Shown: one piece after another, positions 1 to 6,500 of the stretch
Position numbering within the stretch: the stretch's first letter is position 1
Layout: each line of letters starts with the position of its first letter
Assembly: GCA_023271485.1 (NCBI GenBank)
Contig: JALPXT010000071.1
Span: 1 to 6,863 of the forward strand
Source of the DNA: Dehalococcoidia bacterium
GTDB taxonomy: Bacteria > Chloroflexota > Dehalococcoidia > SZUA-161 > SpSt-899
Reading direction: 5' to 3'
DNA: 6,863 nt
Made by a program: the position numbers and the translations under genes
Notes under the pieces: generated by a model
The model's database searches: none
What the model was told of the DNA's origin: nothing
The model's input: the letters and a program-made list of their open reading frames with translations, nothing else

Positions 1-7
1 GTATCAG

Positions 8-628
8 ATGAAACAAACAGAAGAAAACGATCCTTTCCTTGAGAAGAGACTTATCAAATATGATGAGTGGTTAAGTAAAGGGCAACTCTCTTTCTCGTCT
101 AAAGTTGTTCCGGTCTCAGAATCTTTTGATGCCAAACAATGGGTATTGCCGACGGAGCAAGCGATGGAGATACTCAGCAACGCAAAATCGGTAGCGCTGC
201 AGAACTGTGAATGCAGGATCCATTACAAGAGATGCGATAAGCCGTTGGAGGTTTGTTTCCTGCTGAATGAAGTCGGAGATAAAATCGTTTCAAAAGGCCA
301 GGCCCGTCATGTTTCTCTATCGGAAGCAACCGATATCTTAAGAAAAGCTAACGAAAGCGGTCTTGTCCATCTCAGCCTGTATATGCCCGACCATGAACTT
401 TTCGCACTCTGCAGTTGCTGCTCGTGTTGTTGCCATGATCTGCAAATAGTGAAGCTTTACAAACGTAAGGACCTGATGGTCCGGTCTGAATATGTTGCTA
501 CAACAGATTCTGATGCCTGTATTCATTGCGGCGAATGCGCTGAAAGGTGCGTCTTCGGTGCCCGGGTTCAAAAGACGAACACACGGAATACAACGCTGAC
601 GCATGTCTTGGGTGAGGGCTTTGCGTGA
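8..628 (+). CDS. 4Fe-4S binding protein, C-terminus frameshifted
   Basis: This is a cytoplasmic iron-sulfur protein of unknown physiological role, probably in electron transfer. Three cysteine clusters are visible in the 206-aa product. Residues 67-83 hold C67-x-C69-x6-C76-x6-C83. Residues 135-142 hold the dense run CSCCSCCC. Residues 171-181 hold a classic C-x2-C-x2-C-x3-C [4Fe-4S] motif (CIHCGECAERC). The order matches a family of 4Fe-4S proteins from anaerobic bacteria and archaea that normally end in a second [4Fe-4S] motif; this is recalled family knowledge. That second motif is absent here because the frame changes near 571, so residues after about 188 are nonsense. The ATG at 8 fits the family N-terminus, but only 7 upstream bases are visible, so the start and ribosome site cannot be judged. 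The gene is probably a pseudogene or makes a one-cluster product. Confidence 0.8.
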   Translation: MKQTEENDPFLEKRLIKYDEWLSKGQLSFSSKVVPVSESFDAKQWVLPTEQAMEILSNAKSVALQNCECRIHYKRCDKPLEVCFLLNEVGDKIVSKGQARHVSLSEATDILRKANESGLVHLSLYMPDHELFALCSCCSCCCHDLQIVKLYKRKDLMVRSEYVATTDSDACIHCGECAERCVFGARVQKTNTRNTTLTHVLGEGFA

Positions 629-675
629 CAATTTGCCCTGTTGAGGCAACATCTATGCGGCCTCGGAAATATTGA
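572..675 (+). pseudogene. Out-of-frame 3' end of the 4Fe-4S gene, second cluster with TGA for Cys
   Basis: In the frame that starts at 574, the DNA encodes DEHTEYNADACLG, then TGA at 613-615, then GLCVTICPVEATSMRPRKY, and stops at 673-675. This is the expected second ferredoxin motif C-x2-[C]-x2-C-x3-C-P, with the second cysteine codon (TGC or TGT) replaced by TGA. Adding one A to the CAAAAG run at 569-574 joins this frame smoothly to the upstream one (ARVQ-KDEHTEYN). Two independent lesions are therefore needed to explain the present sequence: one deleted base and one nonsense change. Confidence 0.8.
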
Positions 676-699
676 TTCCCCTTGTCCAGCCGCAACCTC

Positions 700-827
700 G
701 TGCCTCCATCAATTCGGGTGGGTTGGCCAGCACCGTAATCGACCTCTACCGCGGAGCCGTACAGTCCGTAATCATCGCCCGCGACCGCTCGCAGGATTTG
801 CTTTCCATAATCGTCGTGACTTGCCAT
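700..827 (-). pseudogene. Truncated 5' fragment of a conserved small-protein gene downstream of brnA
   Basis: Read on the minus strand from an ATG at 827, this encodes MASHDDYGKQILRAVAGDDY and continues with VEVDYGAGQPTRIDGG, about 42 convincing codons. The frame stays open to 498, but the part beyond about 700 only mirrors the iron-sulfur gene and has no protein-like character. From memory, a D-Y-G-K-x-(V/I)-L-R-A start followed by a V-D-Y-G-A-G-x-x-A-R-I-D-G segment occurs in an uncharacterised bacterial family that continues with an A-V-E-I-E-S-R motif; that continuation is missing here. The ATG lies 7 nt after the brnA stop and is preceded by AAAAGGAAA, a plausible ribosome site, so it was probably the third gene of the brnTA operon. 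The function is unknown. Confidence 0.55.
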
Positions 828-834
828 TTTCCTT

Positions 835-1053
835 TTAGTTCTGTGCTGTCCACTTTACAGAAAGCTTTCGATGTGAATGGACACAATCTCTCAAGTATAA
901 ATTGATTAAATTTTGATAAGGAACACCAGAATCCTCTGCCAGTTTCTTAAAGTAGTCAATTATTTCTGTCTCAATACGAATCGTTATTTGTCTCTTTAGC
1001 GACTTGGCATAAGGATTCTTCCTGGACCGCGAAAAATCGTATTCTCTTCTCAT
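835..1053 (-). CDS. brnA: BrnA-family antitoxin (ribbon-helix-helix)
   Basis: This 72-aa protein is recognised as the antitoxin of the BrnT/BrnA type II system. It is expected to neutralise BrnT by direct binding and to repress the operon as a DNA-binding dimer. The N-terminal linker MRREYDFSRSRKNPYAKSLK (1-20) is followed by a ribbon strand, RQITIRI (21-27), and two helices: roughly 28-41, and 45-60 containing PYQNLINLYLRDC. This is the CopG/RHH layout. The ATG at 1053 overlaps the brnT stop by 4 bases (ATGA), and a strong ribosome site AAGGAGA (1067-1061) sits 7 nt upstream, inside brnT. Length and both ends look intact, so the antitoxin seems better preserved than its toxin partner. Confidence 0.88.
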   Translation of the reverse strand: MRREYDFSRSRKNPYAKSLKRQITIRIETEIIDYFKKLAEDSGVPYQNLINLYLRDCVHSHRKLSVKWTAQN

Positions 1054-1334
1054 GGTAGGTTCTCCTTGTATCGTTTTTGTTCTTTCTTTGTTGCTTTTCG
1101 TGCCGAGATAATTCTAATAATGGCTTCGTTCTTCCGGTAACAATGACAAACCAGTAAGATGCGAAGTCTAGAGCTTAAACCGAGAAGGATGAAACGATCC
1201 TCTTCAATTGAATGATCGGGATCATAAATCAATCTCGCATTTTCATCATAAAACACAGTTCGAGCTTCACGAAAAGAGACTCCGTGTTTCTTTTGATTTA
1301 TCTTATCTTTCTTATTATCTCGGGTAAATTCTAT
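1050..1334 (-). CDS. brnT: BrnT-family RNase toxin, conserved N-terminus without a canonical start
   Basis: BrnT toxins are small RelE-like ribonucleases that stop growth by cleaving RNA. Family similarity runs over 94 codons from 1334: IEFTRDNKKDKINQKKHGVS, then FREARTVFYDENARLIYDPD, an EEDRFILLGLS segment, and the C-terminal signature ISARKATKKEQKRY. BrnT proteins usually begin M-x-F-x-W-D. Here the first codon is ATA (1334-1332) where ATG is expected, and the Trp position is Arg (CGA). No ATG, GTG or TTG occurs between the in-frame stop at 1364-1362 and the GTG at 1256. A GTG start would give 69 aa lacking the K-K-H-G-V-S-F segment, and I see no good ribosome site before it. Toxin production is therefore doubtful, though the rest of the frame is intact. 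The gene overlaps brnA by 4 nt. Confidence 0.82.
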   Translation of the reverse strand: MEFTRDNKKDKINQKKHGVSFREARTVFYDENARLIYDPDHSIEEDRFILLGLSSRLRILLVCHCYRKNEAIIRIISARKATKKEQKRYKENLP

Positions 1335-1341
1335 CGGCGTT

Positions 1342-1371
1342 ATAATTATATTATACCTACCTTATAATTAT
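1342..1371 (-). promoter_or_regulatory. Paired palindromic operator candidate for BrnA
   Basis: Two identical 8-bp palindromes, ATAATTAT, occupy 1364-1371 (in the -35/-10 spacer) and 1342-1349 (just downstream of the -10 box). Their spacing is 22 bp, about two helical turns. On the minus strand the repeat extends to 9 bp (TAATTATAA). Ribbon-helix-helix antitoxins bind paired short repeats over their own promoters, so this is a likely autoregulatory site. The AT-rich setting raises the chance of coincidence. Confidence 0.5.
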
Positions 1372-1378
1372 GAATCAA
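1350..1378 (-). promoter_or_regulatory. Sigma70-type promoter of the brnTA operon
   Basis: The minus strand carries TTGATT (1378-1373) and a perfect TATAAT (1355-1350) separated by exactly 17 nt. Transcription would start near 1343 and run into brnT. The -35 box lies inside the last codons of the truncated kinase gene. The predicted start leaves only about 9 nt before the ATA codon at 1334, so no ribosome site fits there. Confidence 0.7.
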
Positions 1379-1634
1379 GCACTCTCCTGAAAGTCATCCC
1401 GGAAAGCGTGGACTCTACGACAAAGGAGGTGACATCCCGGACGTGAGCCGAAACCTGTCGAAGAAAGATCCGCCCGGCCTTGAGACGCACATCCTCAACT
1501 GATTCCGGACTCGTTTCCTCGGCAATGACATCCGCGCTCAAATAGGGGCATGGATGTGCCTCAAGGTACTCCTGCGCAAAAGTCGTTTTGCCGGCACCGT
1601 TCGGACCGGCTACCACCACAAGCTGAGGTTTCAT
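1368..1634 (-). pseudogene. Zeta-toxin-like P-loop kinase, N-terminal half only
   Basis: The 88-aa product begins MKPQLVVVAGPNGAGKTTFA, a textbook Walker A loop (G10-P-N-G-A-G-K16-T17-T18). It continues with PYLSADVIAEE, with Asp35 at the position of the putative catalytic acid, and FVVESTLSG (71-79). These features match the Zeta toxin/COG4185-like kinases, some of which phosphorylate UDP-GlcNAc. Family members are about 190 aa or longer. Here the protein stops at VLDS followed by TAA (1370-1368), with the C-terminal substrate and lid region missing. The stop falls inside the brnTA operator and the -35 box overlaps the preceding codons, so the 3' half was probably lost when the two modules were joined. 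ATG 1634 is the first Met after an in-frame stop; its ribosome site is weak. No antitoxin partner is recognisable upstream. It is unlikely to be active. Confidence 0.75.
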
Positions 1635-1817
1635 TCGTTCGATATCTTCGCCAGTGCTCCTTCACCCCATCACCTCGACCCCCGGGATTATGCACATAAC
1701 GAGATGCTAACCGGACCACCGGGCAAATGTCCTGTACGCTACGCACTGAATAATACTTACCAAGCACGACTACCTTTAATTCAAATGCACTGTAGGTGAG
1801 TCCGGGTTAGCTAATTG
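1635..1817. other. Intergenic stretch with no supportable gene
   Basis: This 183-nt stretch separates the truncated kinase start from the end of the AT-rich gene. An antitoxin for the kinase would be expected here, but none of the minus-strand frames gives a recognisable protein. I see no terminator-like hairpin with a T run. Confidence 0.4.
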
Positions 1818-2378
1818 CTATGCGCATTTTAATATTTTAGCGGCGTCAACCACGCGATTACACTGAACGAGATTAAAAAATCCACGTTCTATATCTGCTG
1901 CCCTATAAGCCCCTTTGTAATACAAATTGGAAATATCTTTTAATCTATTACACCAAGACTCATAAGTAACAGAATTTGGCCCGCTAATTCTTATTTGAGA
2001 TTCTTTTTCGGTATGGGAAAGTTTACTTAGAATTGTGCAAATACAGGAAAACTTGATTTTCATAATTTGTTTATCTAAAACGGCTGAGTTGATTGGGTCC
2101 AAAAACATTCTTATTTTGCTGACAAATGACAATCCCGAATATTGCGGCAATTTTAAATTCTTAATATCAACTACATTGGGAGAGTTGTTATTTCCTACTA
2201 AATTGATGAAATCATTTAATTGGCTCGTTTTTACTTGAGCACGAAATGTTTTTAGTCTAGTGTTTCGATAACCTGTACGAGCATATCCCCAATATAATAT
2301 ATTTGATAATCCATCTTTTACTGTGATAGCTCGTTTGCTAGTTATTTGGTGTGCTATGAATGTTTCCACAGCCAGCAT
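1818..2378 (-). CDS. Conserved uncharacterised protein, main body (N-terminus out of frame)
   Basis: From the ATG at 2378 this frame gives 186 aa. I recognise it as a conserved bacterial family without an established function. Key segments are VKDGLSNILYWGYARTGYR (21-39), KLPQYSGLSFVSKIRMFLDP and VLDKQIMKI (near residue 100), YESWCNRLKDIS, and AADIERGFFNLVQ near the end. The S-x2-SKIRMFLDP...LD pattern recalls helix-hairpin-helix or OGG-fold proteins, where a similar helix precedes an Asp; this is a loose resemblance, not an assignment. The protein looks all-helical and soluble, with no signal peptide. The gene is clearly more AT-rich than its flanks, suggesting transfer. No ribosome site precedes 2378, and family-like sequence continues upstream in another frame to 2488, so 2378 is probably not the original start. 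Confidence 0.65.
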   Translation of the reverse strand: MLAVETFIAHQITSKRAITVKDGLSNILYWGYARTGYRNTRLKTFRAQVKTSQLNDFINLVGNNNSPNVVDIKNLKLPQYSGLSFVSKIRMFLDPINSAVLDKQIMKIKFSCICTILSKLSHTEKESQIRISGPNSVTYESWCNRLKDISNLYYKGAYRAADIERGFFNLVQCNRVVDAAKILKCA

Positions 2379-2408
2379 ATTTGGACATGTAACTTCCGTA
2401 TTCGAAGT

Positions 2409-2488
2409 AAATTAAAATACACGGTTGGAAAACAGTAATGGTTTATTGAGTTTTGAAGTAAGGAAATCTGAGTATTACTTAGTGACAT
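2409..2488 (-). pseudogene. Out-of-frame original N-terminus of the 1818-2378 gene
   Basis: The minus strand from ATG 2488 encodes MSLSNTQISLLQNSINHYCF, then PTVYFN. The next residues in that frame are unrelated, but one base over the DNA reads FTSNTEVTCPNMLAVETF, leading directly into the downstream gene. Restoring one T in the AATTTAC stretch (2413-2407) joins the two into a single frame of about 223 aa. An AGGAGG ribosome site (2504-2499) lies 10 nt before this ATG, which strongly supports it as the authentic start. Confidence 0.65.
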
Positions 2489-2502
2489 ATTTCTGTGACC
2501 TC

Positions 2503-2620
2503 CTAGCGGTAGCTAACATTGTCTATATCGACCCGCATAACACCCCAAATACGGCTGGAATTACCGTTCAAAGCAGATCGCCCACTTTCCGAACCTGGTG
2601 ATGACACTTGCGTTTCGCAT
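2503..2620 (-). pseudogene. Putative small ORF upstream of the uncharacterised gene, frameshifted
   Basis: From ATG 2620 the minus strand encodes MRNASVITRFGKWAICFER and then hits TAA. One base over, from the TTTG at about 2568-2565, it reads LNGNSSRIWGVMRVDIDNV, then SYR, and stops at TAG (2505-2503). Removing one T from that run gives a single 38-codon peptide. AGGAA (2631-2627) sits 6 nt before the ATG, and a good promoter lies just upstream. The TAG stop overlaps the AGGAGG ribosome site of the next gene, 14 nt before its ATG, which is typical operon packing. I do not recognise the family. The gene could be a small partner of the downstream protein, or this could be chance. Confidence 0.35.
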
Positions 2621-2639
2621 CAACCGTTCCTGTTGGCAA

Positions 2640-2668
2640 AGTATAGCATTCCCCTGCGCAAAAATCAA
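2640..2668 (-). promoter_or_regulatory. Sigma70-type promoter with extended -10
   Basis: TTGATT (2668-2663) and TATACT (2645-2640) are separated by exactly 17 nt on the minus strand, and the -10 is preceded by TGC, the extended -10 signature. The start point would be near 2633, about 13 nt before the small ORF at 2620 and about 145 nt before the ATG at 2488. It would drive both the small ORF and the uncharacterised gene. Confidence 0.6.
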
Positions 2669-2710
2669 ACGGGGGATATGATCTCAGAGATGGTTGTAGC
2701 ACTGTCCTGA

Positions 2711-2729
2711 GTCAAGGGCTGACCCCTGA
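2711..2729 (-). repeat. GGGGTCA-type hairpin repeat overlapping the SWIM gene stop
   Basis: The minus strand reads TCAGGGG-TCAG-CCCTTGA (2729-2712), a 7-bp stem with one G-T wobble and a 4-nt loop. It supplies the last codons and the TGA of the SWIM gene. A related motif, sharing GGGGTCA, then 3 nt, then CTTG, lies on the plus strand at 6724-6737. No T run follows, so it is not a typical intrinsic terminator. Short repeats of this kind are scattered in some sediment bacteria. Confidence 0.4.
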
Positions 2730-3593
2730 TTTTTCTAACGCGGCGTCGCTGGCGATGGTGTAGGCTTTGGCCAATAAAGCGGCGAGGTTGTGTTTCCCAA
2801 TCGCGAAGGGGGCATCCCCCAATCTCTTGAGAACCGCATGCTCGACATCCGGGGGTGCCGGATCCACGGTGAAGGAATCCAGCGCTTCTCCTGCCTGCCA
2901 AAACGTATCCAGGCATTCTTCAAGAGGGATAGCGGCACTCTCCTGGGCAGGGCCGGCTTCAATGATAGTAGAAGCCTCCTCGGGTAGCGTTTGAGCCCGT
3001 TTCTCCCGGAGTATCTCGATAATCTCTTCCCTGGTTCGACCACGCAGTTTGAAAATCAGAAAGGGATCGTCATCAAAGTTTTCCGCTAACAGATAGTAGA
3101 CGGCGGCGATATGCTTACAGGGGTTGGCCCAATCCGGACAGGAGCAGTCGGTGTCCAGCTCCCTTTCCGAGACTGGGAAAAGGGGGATTTCTACTTCAGC
3201 AAAGGCCTCCTCGATATTGCGTGGCATCTCGCCGGAAAGCAACTTCGCCGCAAATACAGCCTGCGATGCCATGGCGTCCGTTACCTTATCCCAATCCTCG
3301 TCAGAAAGTGGATTCAACGTAATCTCAACCGAGTAGGGTTTCGCCCGTGTGCCCTGAACCCTGGCGGTGACAATACCCTTTTTGACGTCGATGGAGACTA
3401 CCTGGCCTTGGCGGGCGTAGGCGCGACCACGGGTCAACCTTGCCCCCATGTCAAAAGACTTGAGTACCTCAATCCAGCGTTTGGACCACCAGGTCTCGCC
3501 GATCTCTCCACGCTGGGTTTTGGCCTTGATGCCGTCCTTTACCGGCTTCGGCTGAGCCGGCCCATAGTACTCCCAACGACTCCATCGCCCCAT
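2712..3593 (-). CDS. SWIM zinc-finger domain protein
   Basis: This 293-aa cytoplasmic protein carries a SWIM zinc-binding motif C150-x-C152-x6-C159-x-H161 (CSCPDWANPCKH), a fold used for DNA or protein contacts. An N-terminal domain (about 1-110) includes the WWSKRWIEVLKSF helix and the basic segment RLTRGRAYARQGQVVSIDV typical of bacterial SWIM proteins encoded beside SNF2 ATPases. Residues 175-200 (DDPFLIFKLRGRTREEIIEI) follow the finger, then a low-complexity acidic linker and a helical C-terminal tail. The ATG at 3593 lies 1 nt after the SNF2 stop, and GGAGG (3604-3600) inside the SNF2 gene gives a 6-nt spacing, so translation is coupled. It is probably the DNA- or protein-binding partner of the ATPase. 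The last residues (SGVSP) come from a short repeat, so the native tail may have been replaced. Confidence 0.92.
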   Translation of the reverse strand: MGRWSRWEYYGPAQPKPVKDGIKAKTQRGEIGETWWSKRWIEVLKSFDMGARLTRGRAYARQGQVVSIDVKKGIVTARVQGTRAKPYSVEITLNPLSDEDWDKVTDAMASQAVFAAKLLSGEMPRNIEEAFAEVEIPLFPVSERELDTDCSCPDWANPCKHIAAVYYLLAENFDDDPFLIFKLRGRTREEIIEILREKRAQTLPEEASTIIEAGPAQESAAIPLEECLDTFWQAGEALDSFTVDPAPPDVEHAVLKRLGDAPFAIGKHNLAALLAKAYTIASDAALEKSGVSP

Positions 3594-3594
3594 A

Positions 3595-6500
3595 TTATTC
3601 CTCCCTCACCGCCTCGCGGCTCAAAGCGAATATCTCCTTGAGTTGATCGGTTGACATCTCGGTAAGCCAGGTCTCACCGGTGCCGACGATGCTTTCAGCC
3701 AGCCCCTTTTTCCGCTCGATCATCTCGTCGATGCGCTCCTCCAGCGTGCCGAGGCAAACAAACTTGCGTACCTGGACGTTCTTCTTTTGTCCGATGCGGA
3801 AAGCCCGGTCGGTAGCCTGATTCTCCACTGCCGGATTCCACCAGCGATCGAAGTGAAAGACGTGGTTTGCGGCCGTCAGATTGATGCCCAATCCACCTGC
3901 TTTAAGGGAGAGAACAAAGAGTGGTGGCCCCTTGTGATCGTCTTGAAAGCGCTGAATCATGGCATCGCGCTGTTTCTTAGTCGTGCCCCCGTAGAGGAAG
4001 AGCGTCTCACATCCAAATATCTCCCGCAGATGATTTCGGAGCATCGCGCCCATCTCGGCAAACTGGGTGAAAATCAATGCCTTATCGCCCTCAGCCAGGA
4101 TTTCTTCCAGCATCTCTTCCAAACGGACAAGCTTGCCGGAGCGTCCGGGCAGCTTGCTGCTATCCTGAAGAAAATGTGCCGGGTGATTGCAGACCTGCTT
4201 CAGCTTCAACAGCGTGGACAGCACCAGCCCTTTGCGCTCGATTCCTTCGGAGTCTTCGATCTTCTCCAGCATCTCCTTGACCACAGCCTCGTAAAGCGTT
4301 GCCTGCTCCTGGCTAAGGTTGCAGAAGATATTCATTTCTATCTTTTCGGGCAGGTCCTTGATAATGGTGGGATCCGTTTTCGTTCGACGTAGCATAAATG
4401 GCTGAATCAGGCGTTTGAGCGTCTCAGCGCGGGTGGGATTGCGATATTTCTCGATAGGGATGACAAAACTGGTGCGAAAATCGTTTGCCGATTTGAGGTA
4501 TCCCGGATTAAGAAATTCCATGATCGACCAGAGTTCGGACAGGCGGTTCTCTACCGGAGTGCCGGTCAGGGCGACCTTGTGATTAGCATTAAGCTTTCTG
4601 ATTGCCTGTGTCTGTTTGGCTGCGGGATTCTTGATATTCTGGGCCTCATCCAGGGCAACACAATCCCAGTGGGCCTTAGAGAAGAGTTCTTCATCCCGGT
4701 GCGCCAGAGCATAGGTGCTGATGACAAGGTCGTGCTTTTTGACTTCCCTCTCAAATGCCTTGCCCGAGAGCCTATCCGCACCGTGATGCACCATGACCTT
4801 GAGCGGCGGCCCAAAGCGCTCGACTTCCTTTTTCCAATTACCTACAACCGACATCGGGCAAATTAGCAGCGTCGGCCCAGGCCATGATTCTTTTCGAAGG
4901 CCGGCACGCTCATGAAGCATCAGTGCGATGAACTGAATTGTCTTCCCCAGGCCCATGTCGTCTGCCAGACAGGCCCCCAATCCAAATTGCTTGAGAAAAG
5001 CAAGCCAGGAAAGTCCCCTGATCTGATACGGGCGCAACCGGCCATTAAAGCTTCGAGGCGGCTTGACTTTGGCAATTTTAGCGCCCTCGGAGAGTCTGTC
5101 CAGGCACTCCCCTACCCATCCCTCAGCTTCTACCCCGATCACCGGCAGCCCTACCTCGGAAAGTTCCTGTCCGAGCCCGGCCCGAAGCGCTTCACCCAAC
5201 ATCATCTCGCCGCCGTCATGCTTCTTCTGAAAAAAGGTGATCGCCGCTTCAATCTCCTCGGGTTTAAGTTCCACCCACTGACCCCTTACCCTGACCAGGG
5301 GCACCTTCAGGCCGGCAAGTTTCTCAAATTCCGCCGGCGAAAGGGTTTCATCGCCCAGGGCGATTTCCCAATCATAGGCCACAATGCTGCCCAGCCCGAG
5401 GAGTGCTGAGCCGGTTTGAGCCTCTGCTTTGGGCTTCAGCCTCAACTTAGCACTGAGGCGGGCCGACGGTTTTTGCCACCATGGTGGAAGGAGAACGCCG
5501 AAGCCGCTCTGTTCCAGAAGTGGGGCGGACTGGCGCAGGAAGGAATAGGCTTGCTCGGTGCCCAGGCTGACCTCCACAGGGCATGCCGTTTTCAAACTTT
5601 CATCGATAGCCGGGAACACTCGTGAAGCCCGGCCAAGGTCGGCAAGCAGCCGTTCCTGCGGGTTTTCAAATCTGCGCTTCAGAAAACTGATAACACCTGA
5701 CTTTGTACCCCATATCCTCTCCGCCGGAACCAGCAAGCTTCGATCATCGCCGGCCTGGAGATGGAAACTTACCCTCCACTCCGTAACATCATCATCTGGT
5801 GAGTCAAGCCGGAAGCAGGTACGGAACGGTGTGTCTGAAGGGAGAGGCTGAATCCGGCTGAGCCAGGATTCTATTTCTTTGGCGAAAGAAGCCAGTTCCT
5901 TAGATGGCTCAAGTCCGGGATCATCGGATGACAGGGCTTTCAGCCATTGCTCCGGCAGGGAAAGGACTCGACGACTACGACGAGGCGGGAGAAGTGATGT
6001 CGAAGAGAGGCTTCTCCGGACAAAGGCATCTACGGTGCGATCAAGAAAACTTGAAATGAGGTCCGATGGTAATAGCGGCCTCTTCCCTTCAGGGGACAGG
6101 AATGCCCGGCAACTCGGAGGCATGGAGTTTGATAGCAACTGTACTCGTTTGGAGTCTTCCTCATCGATGACTGCTTTCCAGGCGGATTGAGAGTATTTGT
6201 CGCCGCCTCGTTTGGCTTCGATAATGGCAGGCACAAAGCACTGTCTGGCAACCAGTTCCAGGGAGAGCTTGGCCACCTCGCCCCAGAAACGGAGAGAGCT
6301 GCCGAAGGCCACTCCTCGGGGATGCTCGCCCGGCAGGGAAACCAGGAAATCCAGGGCATCACCCGGGCCGAGAGGCAAGGTGTCAATATCCCAGGGAGTT
6401 AAGACAATTTTGCCCTTATCTTCGATACCCTCCTCCCGAATTAACTCCGGGGAAGGCAACGGGCCCTTTCGGGTGGATGGCAGAAGAACCGGCATAACTG

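Noticed and set aside
498..700. Continuation of the minus-strand frame from 827 to 498.
   Set aside because: Beyond about 700 it is simply the antisense of the iron-sulfur gene, so only the first 42 or so codons are treated as a real remnant.
1687..1731. Plus-strand reading YAHNEMLTGPPGK resembles the Walker A region of ComM/Mg-chelatase-like AAA proteins.
   Set aside because: Only about a dozen residues fit, the GKT of the motif is not completed, and neither side continues the family. Chance similarity is more likely.
1561..1767. Minus-strand 68-codon frame as a possible antitoxin for the Zeta-like kinase.
   Set aside because: It overlaps the kinase coding region for over 70 nt in another frame, lacks a ribosome site, and its product does not resemble any antitoxin I know.
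2519..2710. Plus-strand 63-codon frame in the 2.5-2.7 kb gap.
   Set aside because: It has no ribosome site or recognisable motif, and the minus strand here has a better-supported promoter and small ORF.
4912..5409. Long plus-strand open frame (165 codons) opposite the SNF2 gene.
   Set aside because: It is antisense to a clearly conserved ATPase coding region, and its product has no recognisable domain. The same holds for the plus-strand frames at 3111-3641, 3787-4392 and 6197-6658.
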